Of a DNA stretch of 64,000 nt, positions 35,495 to 43,402 are shown piece after piece. Position 1 is the stretch's first letter. Each line of letters begins with the position of its first letter. Source of the DNA: Armatimonadota bacterium (GTDB taxonomy: Bacteria > Armatimonadota > Fimbriimonadia > Fimbriimonadales > Fimbriimonadaceae); the NCBI GenBank assembly GCA_016223145.1, contig JACRPN010000009.1, positions 206,960 to 270,959 on the forward strand. Direction: 5' to 3'. The position numbers and the translations under genes are program-made. Below the pieces are notes generated by a model. It saw nothing but the letters and a program-made list of their open reading frames with translations, had not been told where the DNA came from and ran no database searches.

Positions 35495-35992
35495 GTGAAA
35501 CCCGCAGTCAGAATTGTCTTTGGCTCGACCTTGCTTGCCTGCGCGCTCGGGGTCGCCATGGACCTCGTCACCGCGAACGTGGCGGTGGAGTATTTCACGG
35601 TGCACCACCCCAAAGTGGTTGAAAGCCAATCGCCCTGGGTCATGGCGATGGTCTGGGGGATCGGCGCGAGCTGGTGGGCCGGGCTGATCGGCGGTGTCAT
35701 TCTTGCCGTCGTAAACTCGCGCCTCCGCCACCCGCTCGACTCCAGACGCGTCTTGCGGATGGTGGCGATCTCTTGCGGGGTGCTCTGGGTCCTAATGATG
35801 CTGGTCCTGGTTGGGGTTTACGGCATTGGGGGTTTGGTGCCCGAGGCTCAGCGAAGGCCGACTTTTGAGAGCGACCGGCGGCTGATGGCGGTTGCGCTCG
35901 CTCACCTGACAGAGTACGTGCTTGCGGCCTGCGCGACGCTTGTTGTGGCCATCCGGATGCTTGTGGTGAGCCGCCGAACCGCAACGCCGTGA
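35495..35992 (+). CDS. Four-helix membrane protein of unknown function
   Basis: 165 residues from a GTG. Hydrophobic helices are FGSTLLACALGVAMDLV, SWWAGLIGGVILAVV, ISCGVLWVLMMLVLVGVYG and EYVLAACATLVVAIRMLVV. The arrangement and the segment SPWVMAMVWGIGASWWAGL resemble a small family of inner-membrane proteins with no assigned function. It is divergent from the secreted gene at 35423. Confidence 0.75.
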   Translation: MKPAVRIVFGSTLLACALGVAMDLVTANVAVEYFTVHHPKVVESQSPWVMAMVWGIGASWWAGLIGGVILAVVNSRLRHPLDSRRVLRMVAISCGVLWVLMMLVLVGVYGIGGLVPEAQRRPTFESDRRLMAVALAHLTEYVLAACATLVVAIRMLVVSRRTATP

Positions 35993-36060
35993 TCCCCTAT
36001 TGGGCGCATGTGCCAAAGAAGCACTGAGACCGGCCATACTGCGCCAGAATCAAACCACCG

Positions 36061-37158
36061 ATGAAGAGAGCCAACCGAAACCGGCTCCAGAAGGGTGCTC
36101 TGCTCTTTGCCGTGGGCATCCTCGCCTCGCTCGGCTTCATGCGGTTCTTTCGCGGACAGCCCGAACTCGAGGGCGGCGACTTCCTTACTGCCGCTCTCGT
36201 TGGCTTGCTCTTGGCGTGCACGCAGTTGGCCATCGAGGGCATGGTCCTGCCCCGTACGCGTCAGATGCGCCTCGTCCCTGCGGTGCTCATCCGGGCGACG
36301 GCATACACCGTGGGGGCGGTGGGATCGGTGCTCTTCGGGATCTCCCTGGCGAACTTCCTATATGGTGGCGTGGAAAGGGTGGGCTCGGACGTGTTCTTTC
36401 GGTCGGGATGGGAGAGCGTTCAGCAAGAGTGGCAAGAGAACCTGCCTACCGGGCTGTTTCTGAACGCGTCCGTCTATGCCCTCCTCATCGTGCTCGTGCT
36501 GGTGTTCCTCGGCAGCGTCGCGCAGAAGCTCGGGCCGGGCGTGCTGTGGAACTGGCTCATCGGCCGCTACCACGAGCCGCGCGAGGAGCGATGCGTGTTC
36601 CTGTTCCTCGATCTTCGAGGCTCCACCGCACTCGCCGAGCGGCTCGGCGACCGCCGGTTCAGCGCGCTGATCCGCGATGCCTTTTTCGACATCACCCCCG
36701 CGCTGCTCGAACACGGGGCGCGCGTCTCGCACTTCATCGGAGACGAGGTGGTGCTGTATTGGACCCTCCGAAAGGGCGTTCAGCCCGGTCCCGAGTTTGC
36801 CCGGTGCTTCTTCGCAATTCAAGACCTCTTGGCAGGGCTTTCACCGAGATATTTGCAGCGCTACGGGGTCGTTCCTGAGTTCAAAGCGGGAGCGCACTGG
36901 GGAACGGTGATCGCGACCGACGTGGGGCAAATCAAGAGCGAGATCGTGTTCCACGGGGACGTTTTGAACGTCGCCTCGCGGCTGGAGCGGCTTTGCGGCG
37001 AGGAGGGCGCAGCGTTGCTCGTCTCGGGCGAACTTGCCCCTGCCCTGGCCGGGGAGGAAGGCTTGGTTGTGGATGACCTGGGGGAGCGGAAACTCAAGGG
37101 CAAGGAGCAGGCGATGAAGGTGGCCTCGATCCGGCGGGCGTTTGAACCCGTCCCATAG
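36061..37158 (+). CDS. Membrane-anchored class III adenylate/guanylate cyclase
   Basis: 365 residues. Four hydrophobic segments in the first 165 residues anchor the protein. The cyclase domain follows: VFLFLDLRGSTALAERLG with the first metal Asp, VSHFIGDEVVLYW with the second, FKAGAHWGTVI and HGDVLNVASRLERLC with the transition-state Asn/Arg region. It would make cAMP or cGMP at the membrane in response to an unknown signal. Stand-alone plus-strand gene inside an interval bounded by uvrA-tail relics 1 and 2. Confidence 0.88.
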   Translation: MKRANRNRLQKGALLFAVGILASLGFMRFFRGQPELEGGDFLTAALVGLLLACTQLAIEGMVLPRTRQMRLVPAVLIRATAYTVGAVGSVLFGISLANFLYGGVERVGSDVFFRSGWESVQQEWQENLPTGLFLNASVYALLIVLVLVFLGSVAQKLGPGVLWNWLIGRYHEPREERCVFLFLDLRGSTALAERLGDRRFSALIRDAFFDITPALLEHGARVSHFIGDEVVLYWTLRKGVQPGPEFARCFFAIQDLLAGLSPRYLQRYGVVPEFKAGAHWGTVIATDVGQIKSEIVFHGDVLNVASRLERLCGEEGAALLVSGELAPALAGEEGLVVDDLGERKLKGKEQAMKVASIRRAFEPVP

Positions 37159-37231
37159 CGAAATGGGGCGTCTGTGTCCACCTCGCCCCATGGGGGAGAG
37201 GTCGGTGAGCTTCGGCGAACCGGCTGAGGGG

Positions 37232-37282
37232 TTCTCCGGGCCGAGGTCGATCAGTCAGTCCGCCGTCTTGATCACGTCCAAG
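37232..37282 (-). pseudogene. uvrA 3'-end relic 2
   Basis: Minus-strand translation gives LDVIKTAD, a stop in place of Trp, then LIDLGPE. That is the UvrA segment [16 protein letters not shown] with TGG changed to TGA. About 50 bases long, it directly precedes the end of the dioxygenase-like gene. Confidence 0.75.
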
Positions 37283-37359
37283 CGACCTTTGCGTACGCCG
37301 CCATGGCACACCGTGCGGACTTCGACCGTATGGATGGCGACTTCTGGAGCGCGATCCCC

Positions 37360-38025
37360 TTAGCGCTCGCGGAGCTGAATCGTCGCGGCGGCGGTCCAGC
37401 CCTGGCTAGTCTTGAGAGGCGTGACGATAATGGCGGAATGCCTGCCTCGTTCCCGCGCAACTGGGGTCAGCCGGGGGTCATCGGAAAACCAGATCTCATC
37501 CCCGCCGGCCGCAACCGGAGCAACGCGAAAATGGACGTGCTGGGGAAGCTCCCCTCGGGGGTATCCCGCGGGCCGAATCGTATGCAGCGTCGCCGAACCG
37601 TCAGGACCCGTCTTCACATAGGCAAAGAGCCGAGCATATTTGTCGTCGCCGCTGTTCGCTTGAATGTGGACGCCGTTCTTTCCATAGGCGCCGCGAGCAT
37701 CCGTGTGATAGGCGTAGATCGTTTGTCCCGCTTTGCCGAGCTTGAAGGTGAGCGACAGCCGCTCTCCCGGTTCTTGAGGCGTTACCATCGTTACTTCGCC
37801 GCTCGGAGCGTTCAGGCGGATCAGGTCTCGAAATCGCGGAAAGGGACGGACTTCGTCATAGTAAGAGTCCGAAAGGACGGAGGAGACGCCGGTTCCCGCG
37901 GCCATCGCCTTCGCGGCGCGATCGATCAAGGCGCGTTCCTGCGCGCTCTCCTCTCCGGGCGGGGGCTGCCACTTCGGAAGGTCGGACTGGAGAACCAACG
38001 CCACTATCAGGCTTGCGGTCAGCAT
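37360..38025 (-). CDS. Second secreted intradiol dioxygenase-like protein
   Basis: 221 residues from the ATG at 38025, opening with a signal peptide (LTASLIVALVLQSD). The region ERLSLTFKLGKAGQTIYA, YHTDARGAYG, DGSATLHTIRPAGYPRGELP and QHVHFRV has the same order of blocks as the gene at 31796-32368, including HTDARG and a His-x-His pair near the end. The Tyr ligand region differs. Probably a divergent exported member of the dioxygenase_C fold. It fills the interval between uvrA relics 2 and 3 almost exactly. Confidence 0.75.
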   Translation of the reverse strand: MLTASLIVALVLQSDLPKWQPPPGEESAQERALIDRAAKAMAAGTGVSSVLSDSYYDEVRPFPRFRDLIRLNAPSGEVTMVTPQEPGERLSLTFKLGKAGQTIYAYHTDARGAYGKNGVHIQANSGDDKYARLFAYVKTGPDGSATLHTIRPAGYPRGELPQHVHFRVAPVAAGGDEIWFSDDPRLTPVARERGRHSAIIVTPLKTSQGWTAAATIQLRER

Positions 38026-38061
38026 GAAGAGAGGTACGGGCAGGGCATGATTTGGGGTTCC

Positions 38062-38140
38062 GCGCGTCCTCGAAGTGCAGCCGAGACTCTCGATCGCCGA
38101 GGGCCGTGGTGCCCCGGTCCACCAAGCGGCGCAGGGCCGC
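38062..38140 (-). pseudogene. uvrA 3'-end relic 3, segments in swapped order
   Basis: Minus-strand translation reads RRLVDRGTTALGDRESRLHF then EDAR. UvrA has [29 protein letters not shown] in two blocks, so both segments are present but their order is reversed. This is either a rearranged copy or two joined relics. It lies just upstream of the dioxygenase-like gene. Confidence 0.6.
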
Positions 38141-38188
38141 ACCTGCCTCCCTTCGGGGGCAGCCTTCGGAGAGGCCGGCCCTCGCGCA

Positions 38189-39322
38189 CTACTTCTTCGC
38201 GACCAGTTTTCCTGCGCCGCCGCAGTGCTTCGTCTTGTCACCGATTCGAGCGGCCGGCTTGCCGTCGATGAGCACCTGGCTGTCGCCCTCTTCGATCCTA
38301 AACGTGTTCGGGCCGCAGCACGCGGTATGGGTTCCCACATCGCCCACACGAGCTGCCGGCTGGCCGTTGATGCGAACGGTCGGACTTCCGCTGGTGACCG
38401 GGCCGATCACCGTATGAGGGCATGCCGGGCAGCCGTGGGCGCAGGCCGGGGCCATGGACTTTGTCCCGACCCTCGCGTAGCCGGCCGGGTCGACGGCCTC
38501 GATCGAGAAAGTCTTGGCGTATGTTTTCCCCTTATGGGTCACGCTGATCGTGATCGAGTTCTTACCCGCGCGCGAGAACGCAGGCATGGACCTCGCCCCG
38601 GTTGAGGGAGAGAAAGAGCCGCTGCCCTTCCACGATACTTTGGAACTCAGATCGAGTCCGGCGGGGCCCGTGGCCTTGGCGCCAAACGTCCAGCCGCGCG
38701 TAAACACCTTTGGGCTTCTGCCCACCGGATGCGTCAACTCAATCGTCACACCCTTGCCGTCTGCCGCCGGCTTGGAGAGTTCGTAGACATAGGTCAGAAC
38801 GAACCCCGAGAGGGTCTGGACGACGCCCGTGTGGCCCTCCACCCTGAAACTCCGATAGTCCTTGCCGTTTTCGGTCCACCTGCGCACCATGCCATGCGCT
38901 CCGAACGACGTCTCGTAGGAGAGCTCAACCTGCATCGAGTGGCTCCCCGCCTCCAGCCACGGCCCCGGATCGCCCTTGCCTTGGCTTTTGGGAACGCCGG
39001 CCACGTTGAGCCCGAGGCTGATGTTCCAGGTCGTGCCCTTCAGGTTCCATGTGCCCTGGATACGCGCGCCCAACGTGAACTTCGCCTTGTCGTCCGCGAC
39101 GCTGTCGGGAACGGTGATGGTCGCAGTGCCAAGGGAAGTGAACCCTGGCTGGGTGGTGGCGAGCTCGAGGGTCTTCGTGCCGCCTTGGACGACGGACGTC
39201 TGCGGCTGCTCGCCGGCAATGTGCTTGGTGACCTCGGTGCGCACAAGACGGTATCCGGATTGCGCGCAGGCATACGTGCCCACGAGTAGCGCGAGCATGG
39301 AAAGAACAACGCGACATAACAT
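38189..39322 (-). CDS. Exported protein with C-terminal PAAR domain
   Basis: 377 residues from the ATG at 39322, with a signal peptide (LCRVVLSMLALLVGTYACA). About 270 residues of beta-rich sequence follow, including Ig-like stretches (GAKATGPAGLDLSSKVSW, KNSITISVTHKGKTYAKTF). The last 90 residues are PAAR-like: HTVIGPVTSGSPTVRINGQP, ARVGDVGTHTACCG, SQVLIDGKPAARIGDKTKH with conserved His and Cys. PAAR proteins cap VgrG spikes in type VI secretion and are cytoplasmic; a Sec signal on one is unusual. No other type VI gene is in the window. Located between uvrA relics 3 and 4. Confidence 0.85.
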   Translation of the reverse strand: MLCRVVLSMLALLVGTYACAQSGYRLVRTEVTKHIAGEQPQTSVVQGGTKTLELATTQPGFTSLGTATITVPDSVADDKAKFTLGARIQGTWNLKGTTWNISLGLNVAGVPKSQGKGDPGPWLEAGSHSMQVELSYETSFGAHGMVRRWTENGKDYRSFRVEGHTGVVQTLSGFVLTYVYELSKPAADGKGVTIELTHPVGRSPKVFTRGWTFGAKATGPAGLDLSSKVSWKGSGSFSPSTGARSMPAFSRAGKNSITISVTHKGKTYAKTFSIEAVDPAGYARVGTKSMAPACAHGCPACPHTVIGPVTSGSPTVRINGQPAARVGDVGTHTACCGPNTFRIEEGDSQVLIDGKPAARIGDKTKHCGGAGKLVAKK

Positions 39323-39435
39323 TTGCAGGGGATCATTACATATTTCTGGCTGGGAAGGCGGTGTTTGGACCCTTAGCCGAGCTCTGTTGGGTCCCGGCAA
39401 AAGGGATCGTTCAGGCGGCCCGCCGCGCGGATGGA

Positions 39436-39640
39436 CGATCTCGAAGCGCAGCGGAGATCTCGAAGATCCCGACCATCGGGACCGACAATCGGGAAGCACG
39501 TCCAGGTTGTTGCAGCGAAGCGGGAATCCCGGCTTGTCGGGATGCTCGATGACAATCATGGTGTTGCCCTGGTCTCCCGATCATCGGGACAGGACGCCGA
39601 GTAGGTTCTTGACGTCCTCGAATTGCAGTCCGTCCGGGGG
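39436..39640 (-). pseudogene. uvrA 3'-end relic 4 with palindromic inserts
   Basis: Minus strand gives [16 protein letters not shown], a stop, [13 protein letters not shown], then inserted PDKPGFPLRCN, then NLDVL and a second insert. Parent codons CACCGCTTGGTG are replaced by TCCCGATGATCGGGA. Inserts after IEH and after LDV start with TCCCGA and end near CGCTTCG. Confidence 0.8.
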
Positions 39641-39673
39641 CATAGGACAACACGGGGTGGCAAACCGTACACC

Positions 39674-40069
39674 TCACCTTCTCACGTACTTGACCCATGA
39701 GAACTCGGGCATTTCGAATGAGGTCTTGTCGTCGGCCATTCGGTAGGTAACTGGTACGCGGCTCGTTTCTGGAGCCGATTGCCCGTTTTCGATGATAGTC
39801 GTCATCGTCAATTTGTCGCCCTTTAGCGTGTAGGTCCCGGTGGCTGTGGTTTGTGTGGGTACGCCCTGGGGCGAGGTGGTCTCAGACTTGACAGCAAATG
39901 TGCCGTCTTGTTGAAAGACAATCTCCTGTGACAGCATGCCGCCAGCTTCCTGCATTGCTTGAAGCGCGGAAGGGTCATTCACGTAGGTGCCTGAAAACTT
40001 CTCCGAGCCGCAGCCCGTTACCGCGATGAGCGTAGCAAGTGCGCAAGAAACCCAAGCTCGAGCTTTCAT
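39674..40069 (-). CDS. Small lipoprotein of unknown function
   Basis: 131 residues with a lipoprotein signal ([17 protein letters not shown]). The mature part, [18 protein letters not shown] then [17 protein letters not shown] and [14 protein letters not shown], is an eight-strand-like lipocalin/META-type pattern common in small bacterial lipoproteins. Probably attached to a membrane. It occupies the interval between uvrA relics 4 and 5. Confidence 0.8.
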   Translation of the reverse strand: MKARAWVSCALATLIAVTGCGSEKFSGTYVNDPSALQAMQEAGGMLSQEIVFQQDGTFAVKSETTSPQGVPTQTTATGTYTLKGDKLTMTTIIENGQSAPETSRVPVTYRMADDKTSFEMPEFSWVKYVRR

Positions 40070-40107
40070 GATGGTTCTTTCTCAGAAGTCCTACCTATTA
40101 CACCCAA

Positions 40108-40310
40108 GCCAGCACCCCTCAAATACCTCCCCGTCCAGCTTCCTTCGACCTCAGCCACCTCTTCCGGAGTTCCCATCGCCACGACCTTGCCGCCGCCGAG
40201 CCCCTCCGTTGTTTTTCGCTCCGGCGGAAATTGCTTCCGAGGCCCGGCTTGTCGGGAAGGGAGGGGTTGGGGAGGGAGATCCGGGGCCGAGGTCGATCAC
40301 CAAGGCGGGC
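40108..40310 (-). pseudogene. uvrA 3'-end relic 5
   Basis: It carries the true UvrA C-terminus on the minus strand ([31 protein letters not shown]) preceded by a roughly 80-base insert and DLGP codons. Upstream of that it is cut off. From about 40164 on, it is nearly identical to relic 6, including the insert. Confidence 0.8.
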
Positions 40311-40322
40311 CCGGATGTCGTT

Positions 40323-40676
40323 TCATGCAAGAGAGCCGACGGGGTCGATCGCAAGTTCCTTGATCTTGCTTCCCTCAAGCTTGAATCGATAAGCGAACTC
40401 ATACGGACTGCCGGGGAAGTCGCCCGAGATCACCACGCCGACTCTGTATCCGCTAGCGCTCTCTTCACAGGACCGCACTTCTGAGGTCAACTTGTACTCG
40501 TCCGCTGTGTGGCCGAGCCAGCTTCGTATTTGGTCGACGCCCGAAAACGTAAGGTCTTCTCCAATGTCGTAGACGACTGCGTCCGAAGTGAAGCAAGCGG
40601 CCGCATCGCCGGCATCGCCACCTTTGGCATCGAAGTATGTTCGGATGGTTTCAGGCAAAACAACGCTTGTCGGCAT
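40323..40676 (-). CDS. SnoaL/NTF2-like protein
   Basis: 117 residues. The NTF2-like cone fold is indicated by TIRTYFDAKGGDAGDAAACF, TSDAVVYDIGED, FSGVDQIRSWLGHT and FAYRFKLEGSKIKELAID. Such proteins are small-molecule isomerases, hydratases or ligand binders. The ATG has GGAGGACC just upstream. It fits tightly between relic 5 (ends 13 bases after its stop) and relic 6 (starts about 27 bases before its start). Confidence 0.88.
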   Translation of the reverse strand: MPTSVVLPETIRTYFDAKGGDAGDAAACFTSDAVVYDIGEDLTFSGVDQIRSWLGHTADEYKLTSEVRSCEESASGYRVGVVISGDFPGSPYEFAYRFKLEGSKIKELAIDPVGSLA

Positions 40677-40702
40677 AGGTCCTCCGCTGATCCCCTTATA
40701 CT

Positions 40703-41055
40703 ACGCCAGCACCCCTCAAATACCTCCCCGTCTAACTGCCTTCGACCGCCGCCACCTCTTCCGGCGTGCCCATCGCCACGACCTTGCCGCCGCCGAGCCC
40801 CTCCGTTGTTTTTCGCTCCGGCGGAAATTGCTTCCGAGGCCCGGCTTGTCGGGAAGGGAGGGGTTGGGGAGGGAGATCCGGGGCCGAGGTCGATCACCCA
40901 GTCCGCCGTCTTGTCGTAGCGTAGCGGAGATCTCGAAGATCCCGACCATCGGGACCGACCATCGGGAAGCACGTTCAGGTTGTCGAAGCGAAGCAGAGAT
41001 CCCGGTTTATCGGGATGCTCGATCACGATCATCGTGTTCCCCTGGGCAGCCAGGG
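40703..41055 (-). pseudogene. uvrA 3'-end relic 6 with palindromic inserts
   Basis: The minus strand spans MIVIEH, an insert reading PDKPG, NLNVL, a second insert, [11 protein letters not shown], the roughly 80-base insert, then [15 protein letters not shown] and the UvrA C-terminus. It has the most complete set of inserts together with an intact end. The insert sites are the same as in relics 4 and 7. Confidence 0.85.
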
Positions 41056-41088
41056 GGCGCCTGTCGTTGAGGGGCGGCCGGTCCCTGA

Positions 41089-41586
41089 TTACGGTCGGAC
41101 TGCGACGCCGGCGGCAGCAATGTGGATCACCTGCCAAGCCTTCAGTTCGCCGGCCAGGACCCCGGATTGGATGCCCGGGTCGTTGTCAAGGACCGCCTGT
41201 GCCTCTTCGTCCGATCGCGCCCTAATCACAGCGAGCATGCCCGGCTCGTCTCGCCATGGGCCGTCGAACACCACGATCCGCTGCTTAGCAAGGGCTGACA
41301 TGTAGCGCTCGTGATCAGACAAGCGCTGATTCCTTTCGGTTCCTTCTTGGCCCCAATTCGGCCCTGGGGAATACAGAATCGCGTGCGTGGGGATGGGCAA
41401 GCTCACCCCGGAGGCGGACGCGCCGTTCCTGCCGTTCGCCGAGGATCGAGAAGAGGCGCTCGCCGAAGCCGCGGAAGACCCCTGCTTTGAGGTCGAAGTC
41501 GACGAGCTTTGAGTCTGGGACCAGGCGAAGCCGCAAACGAGGAGCGCTGTCAGCGCCGCGACCGAAGAAAACCGACGAGAAAACAT
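41089..41586 (-). CDS. Exported YciI-like protein
   Basis: 165 residues. A signal peptide (VAALTALLVCGFAWSQ) is followed by a serine-rich linker and then the YCII fold: HAILYSPGPNWGQEGTERNQ, LSDHERYMSALAKQRIVVFD, GPWRDEPGMLAVIRARSDEE, AQAVLDNDPGIQSGVL. The conserved His of the YCII active-site region is in SDHERYM. YciI proteins are usually cytoplasmic, so the export signal is unusual. GGAGGTAG precedes the ATG. Located between uvrA relics 6 and 7. Confidence 0.85.
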   Translation of the reverse strand: MFSRRFSSVAALTALLVCGFAWSQTQSSSTSTSKQGSSAASASASSRSSANGRNGASASGVSLPIPTHAILYSPGPNWGQEGTERNQRLSDHERYMSALAKQRIVVFDGPWRDEPGMLAVIRARSDEEAQAVLDNDPGIQSGVLAGELKAWQVIHIAAAGVAVRP

Positions 41587-41952
41587 GGAACTACCTCCAG
41601 CTATTCCTTAGCTAGCGATGAGACGGGATACGCATAGGGAATTGTTCGTCCCGAGTGCCCTGTCTCCGGCTTCGGCGCGAACGCGTGGACCTAAGGGGGC
41701 AAGTCCCCCAGGCACCCAAGCCAGGGGTCACCGAAGAGCGGGCGGGAAGGGAGGATGGCCACCCGCCGGGGGGTTGATGCTCACGCGCTTGCCCTTCATG
41801 GCTTGCAGGGTTCGTTCGTTTTGGCGCTGAATCCTGTCAGGTGGTGATTCGCCCCAGACCTCGGGGACTCGGTGTGGGGCGCCACCCATCAAGGAGAAGA
41901 TTCGGGTCGCCCAGAGTGAGGGCCACCCGCCGAGTTCCAGGGAAGACCCACC
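41587..41952. other. Intergenic stretch without a supported gene
   Basis: About 370 bases upstream of the YciI-like gene. A plus-strand frame (41618-41830) is low-complexity and arginine/proline-rich with no motif. Short GC-rich words (GGGGGCAAGTCCCCC) form small hairpins near 41695-41712. I see no gene. Confidence 0.5.
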
Positions 41953-42272
41953 GAGCCCCTCCCTTGTTTTTCACTCCGGCGGAAAATGCTTCCGAGTCCC
42001 GGCTTGTCGGGAAGGGAGGGGTTGGGGAGGGAGATCCGGGGCCGAGATCGATCACCCAATCCGCCGTTTTGTCGAAGCGTAGCGAAGATCTCGAAGATCC
42101 CGACCATCGGTACCGGCCCATCGGGAATCACGTCCAGGTTGTCGAAGCGAAGCGGAGATCCCGGCTTGTCGGGATGCTCGATGACGATCATCGTGTTGCC
42201 CTGGTCTCCCGATCATCGGGACAGGACCCCGAGTAGGTTCTTTACGTCCTCGAAATGCGGGCCGGTCGTCGG
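41953..42272 (-). pseudogene. uvrA 3'-end relic 7 with palindromic inserts
   Basis: Minus strand reads [14 protein letters not shown], a stop, [13 protein letters not shown], insert, NLDVI, insert, [11 protein letters not shown], then the start of the roughly 80-base insert. The final GGGKVVAMG end is missing. Inserts lie at the same codons as in relics 4 and 6 (after GAGCA and after GACGTGAT). Confidence 0.85.
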
Positions 42273-42292
42273 GGGGTAGGGGAGGCAAGAAA

Positions 42293-42319
42293 ACGGGCGC
42301 CGTTCAAAACGGCGCCCGT
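42293..42319 (-). terminator. Rho-independent terminator of the 42351-43166 gene
   Basis: A perfect 12-base stem ACGGGCGCCGTT / AACGGCGCCCGT with a three-base loop. On the minus strand it is followed by TTTCTTG. It lies 31 bases after the stop codon of the coiled-coil gene. Confidence 0.85.
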
Positions 42320-42350
42320 GGGAGGCCAGTCGAGAGTTGGGCTGGCTGGT

Positions 42351-43166
42351 TTACTTGGTGGCATTGTCGATCTGGGCCAGCTTCTGAGCGTCAGAGGTCA
42401 TCGTGGAAACCGCCTTGTCGAGGTTGTCCCACGTTTCCCGCATTCGCTTAGCGAGCCGATCGACGTCCGCACCCGCCGAGGTGCGCAGAATGCTCGCGCT
42501 CTCTCGCATGCTGCTGGAGAGGGTCGCATTTAGTGCCGCTTGTTCGTACACGTCGGCGTTCGCGTCTGCCAGTTCGGCAAGGCGCTGAAGGTCAGCGTTG
42601 TACGACTTCAACTGGTCTTGGGCCGTAGAGTTGGAGCCCGCAAAGGCATCCCACAGGGCCGCCCGGTCGCCGGCAAGTTTAGCTGCCTTCAGCTTTCCTT
42701 CCTTTGCCTCGGGGCTTGTTTGGGCGCGCGCATCCTGTTCGAGTTTGGTTTGGACCTTCCTCGCATCGTCTGCGTCTCGCTCGATCTTGCCAGTCACCGA
42801 CTCGATGGAGCTGATCCCTCCGCCCACGATGGCGCGGAGAGAGTCTTTGTCGTTGGCGAAGGCCCTGAACTCAGTGGCCAGTTGGTTGAGCTCGTCAACT
42901 TTCGCCTTTAGCTGGTCCGGGTTGGTCTGGGCCTCGACGAGTTCGTCGGCGAGCTGTTCGCCCCGATCCAACTTGGTAAGCACGTCTTCGATGCGAGTGA
43001 CCACGGGGGCCTTCACATCGGTGACCGCTTTGGCCGTCTCGTTCGCGTACTCGACGGACGCGGCGGCCTGATGCGGCATGTTCATCAAGCCCAGGACTCC
43101 TCCCGCCAATAGGACGATGAGGACCGTCGCGAGCTTTGCGTAACCTCGATTGCTCTTGCGAGCCAT
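42351..43166 (-). CDS. Membrane-anchored coiled-coil protein of unknown function
   Basis: 271 residues. One N-terminal membrane segment (KLATVLIVLLAGGVLGLM) is followed by a long, almost purely helical region with heptad spacing (VTRIEDVLTKLDRGEQLADE, RDADDARKVQTKLEQDARAQ, NADVYEQAALNATLSS). It resembles extracytoplasmic helical-bundle proteins. GGAGAC precedes the ATG at 43166 and a strong terminator follows the stop. It starts the large interval between uvrA relics 7 and 8. Confidence 0.8.
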   Translation of the reverse strand: MARKSNRGYAKLATVLIVLLAGGVLGLMNMPHQAAASVEYANETAKAVTDVKAPVVTRIEDVLTKLDRGEQLADELVEAQTNPDQLKAKVDELNQLATEFRAFANDKDSLRAIVGGGISSIESVTGKIERDADDARKVQTKLEQDARAQTSPEAKEGKLKAAKLAGDRAALWDAFAGSNSTAQDQLKSYNADLQRLAELADANADVYEQAALNATLSSSMRESASILRTSAGADVDRLAKRMRETWDNLDKAVSTMTSDAQKLAQIDNATK

Positions 43167-43402
43167 AATAGTCTCCGTCGGATCGCGGGCTAGGGATTTC
43201 CGTCAAAGGGTTCCGCTGCCCGCACCGACGACTCCTTTATGACCCACTTTTCTCTTTAGTGAGAGAGAATCGCCCATTGTGGGGCTGAATACACCGTGCA
43301 GCCTGTGATCGGCGGGTGGAGACACTGCCAAAGCAGTGCTTTCCACCAAGGCGGCTTCAGGCGCGAGTAGGACCATCCCTTGCCTTCTGTTACAATGACG
43401 GC

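Noticed and set aside
39341..39559. Longer N-terminus for the PAAR protein starting MIVIEHPDKPG
   Set aside because: Those codons belong to uvrA relic 4; the signal peptide at 39322 is the better start.
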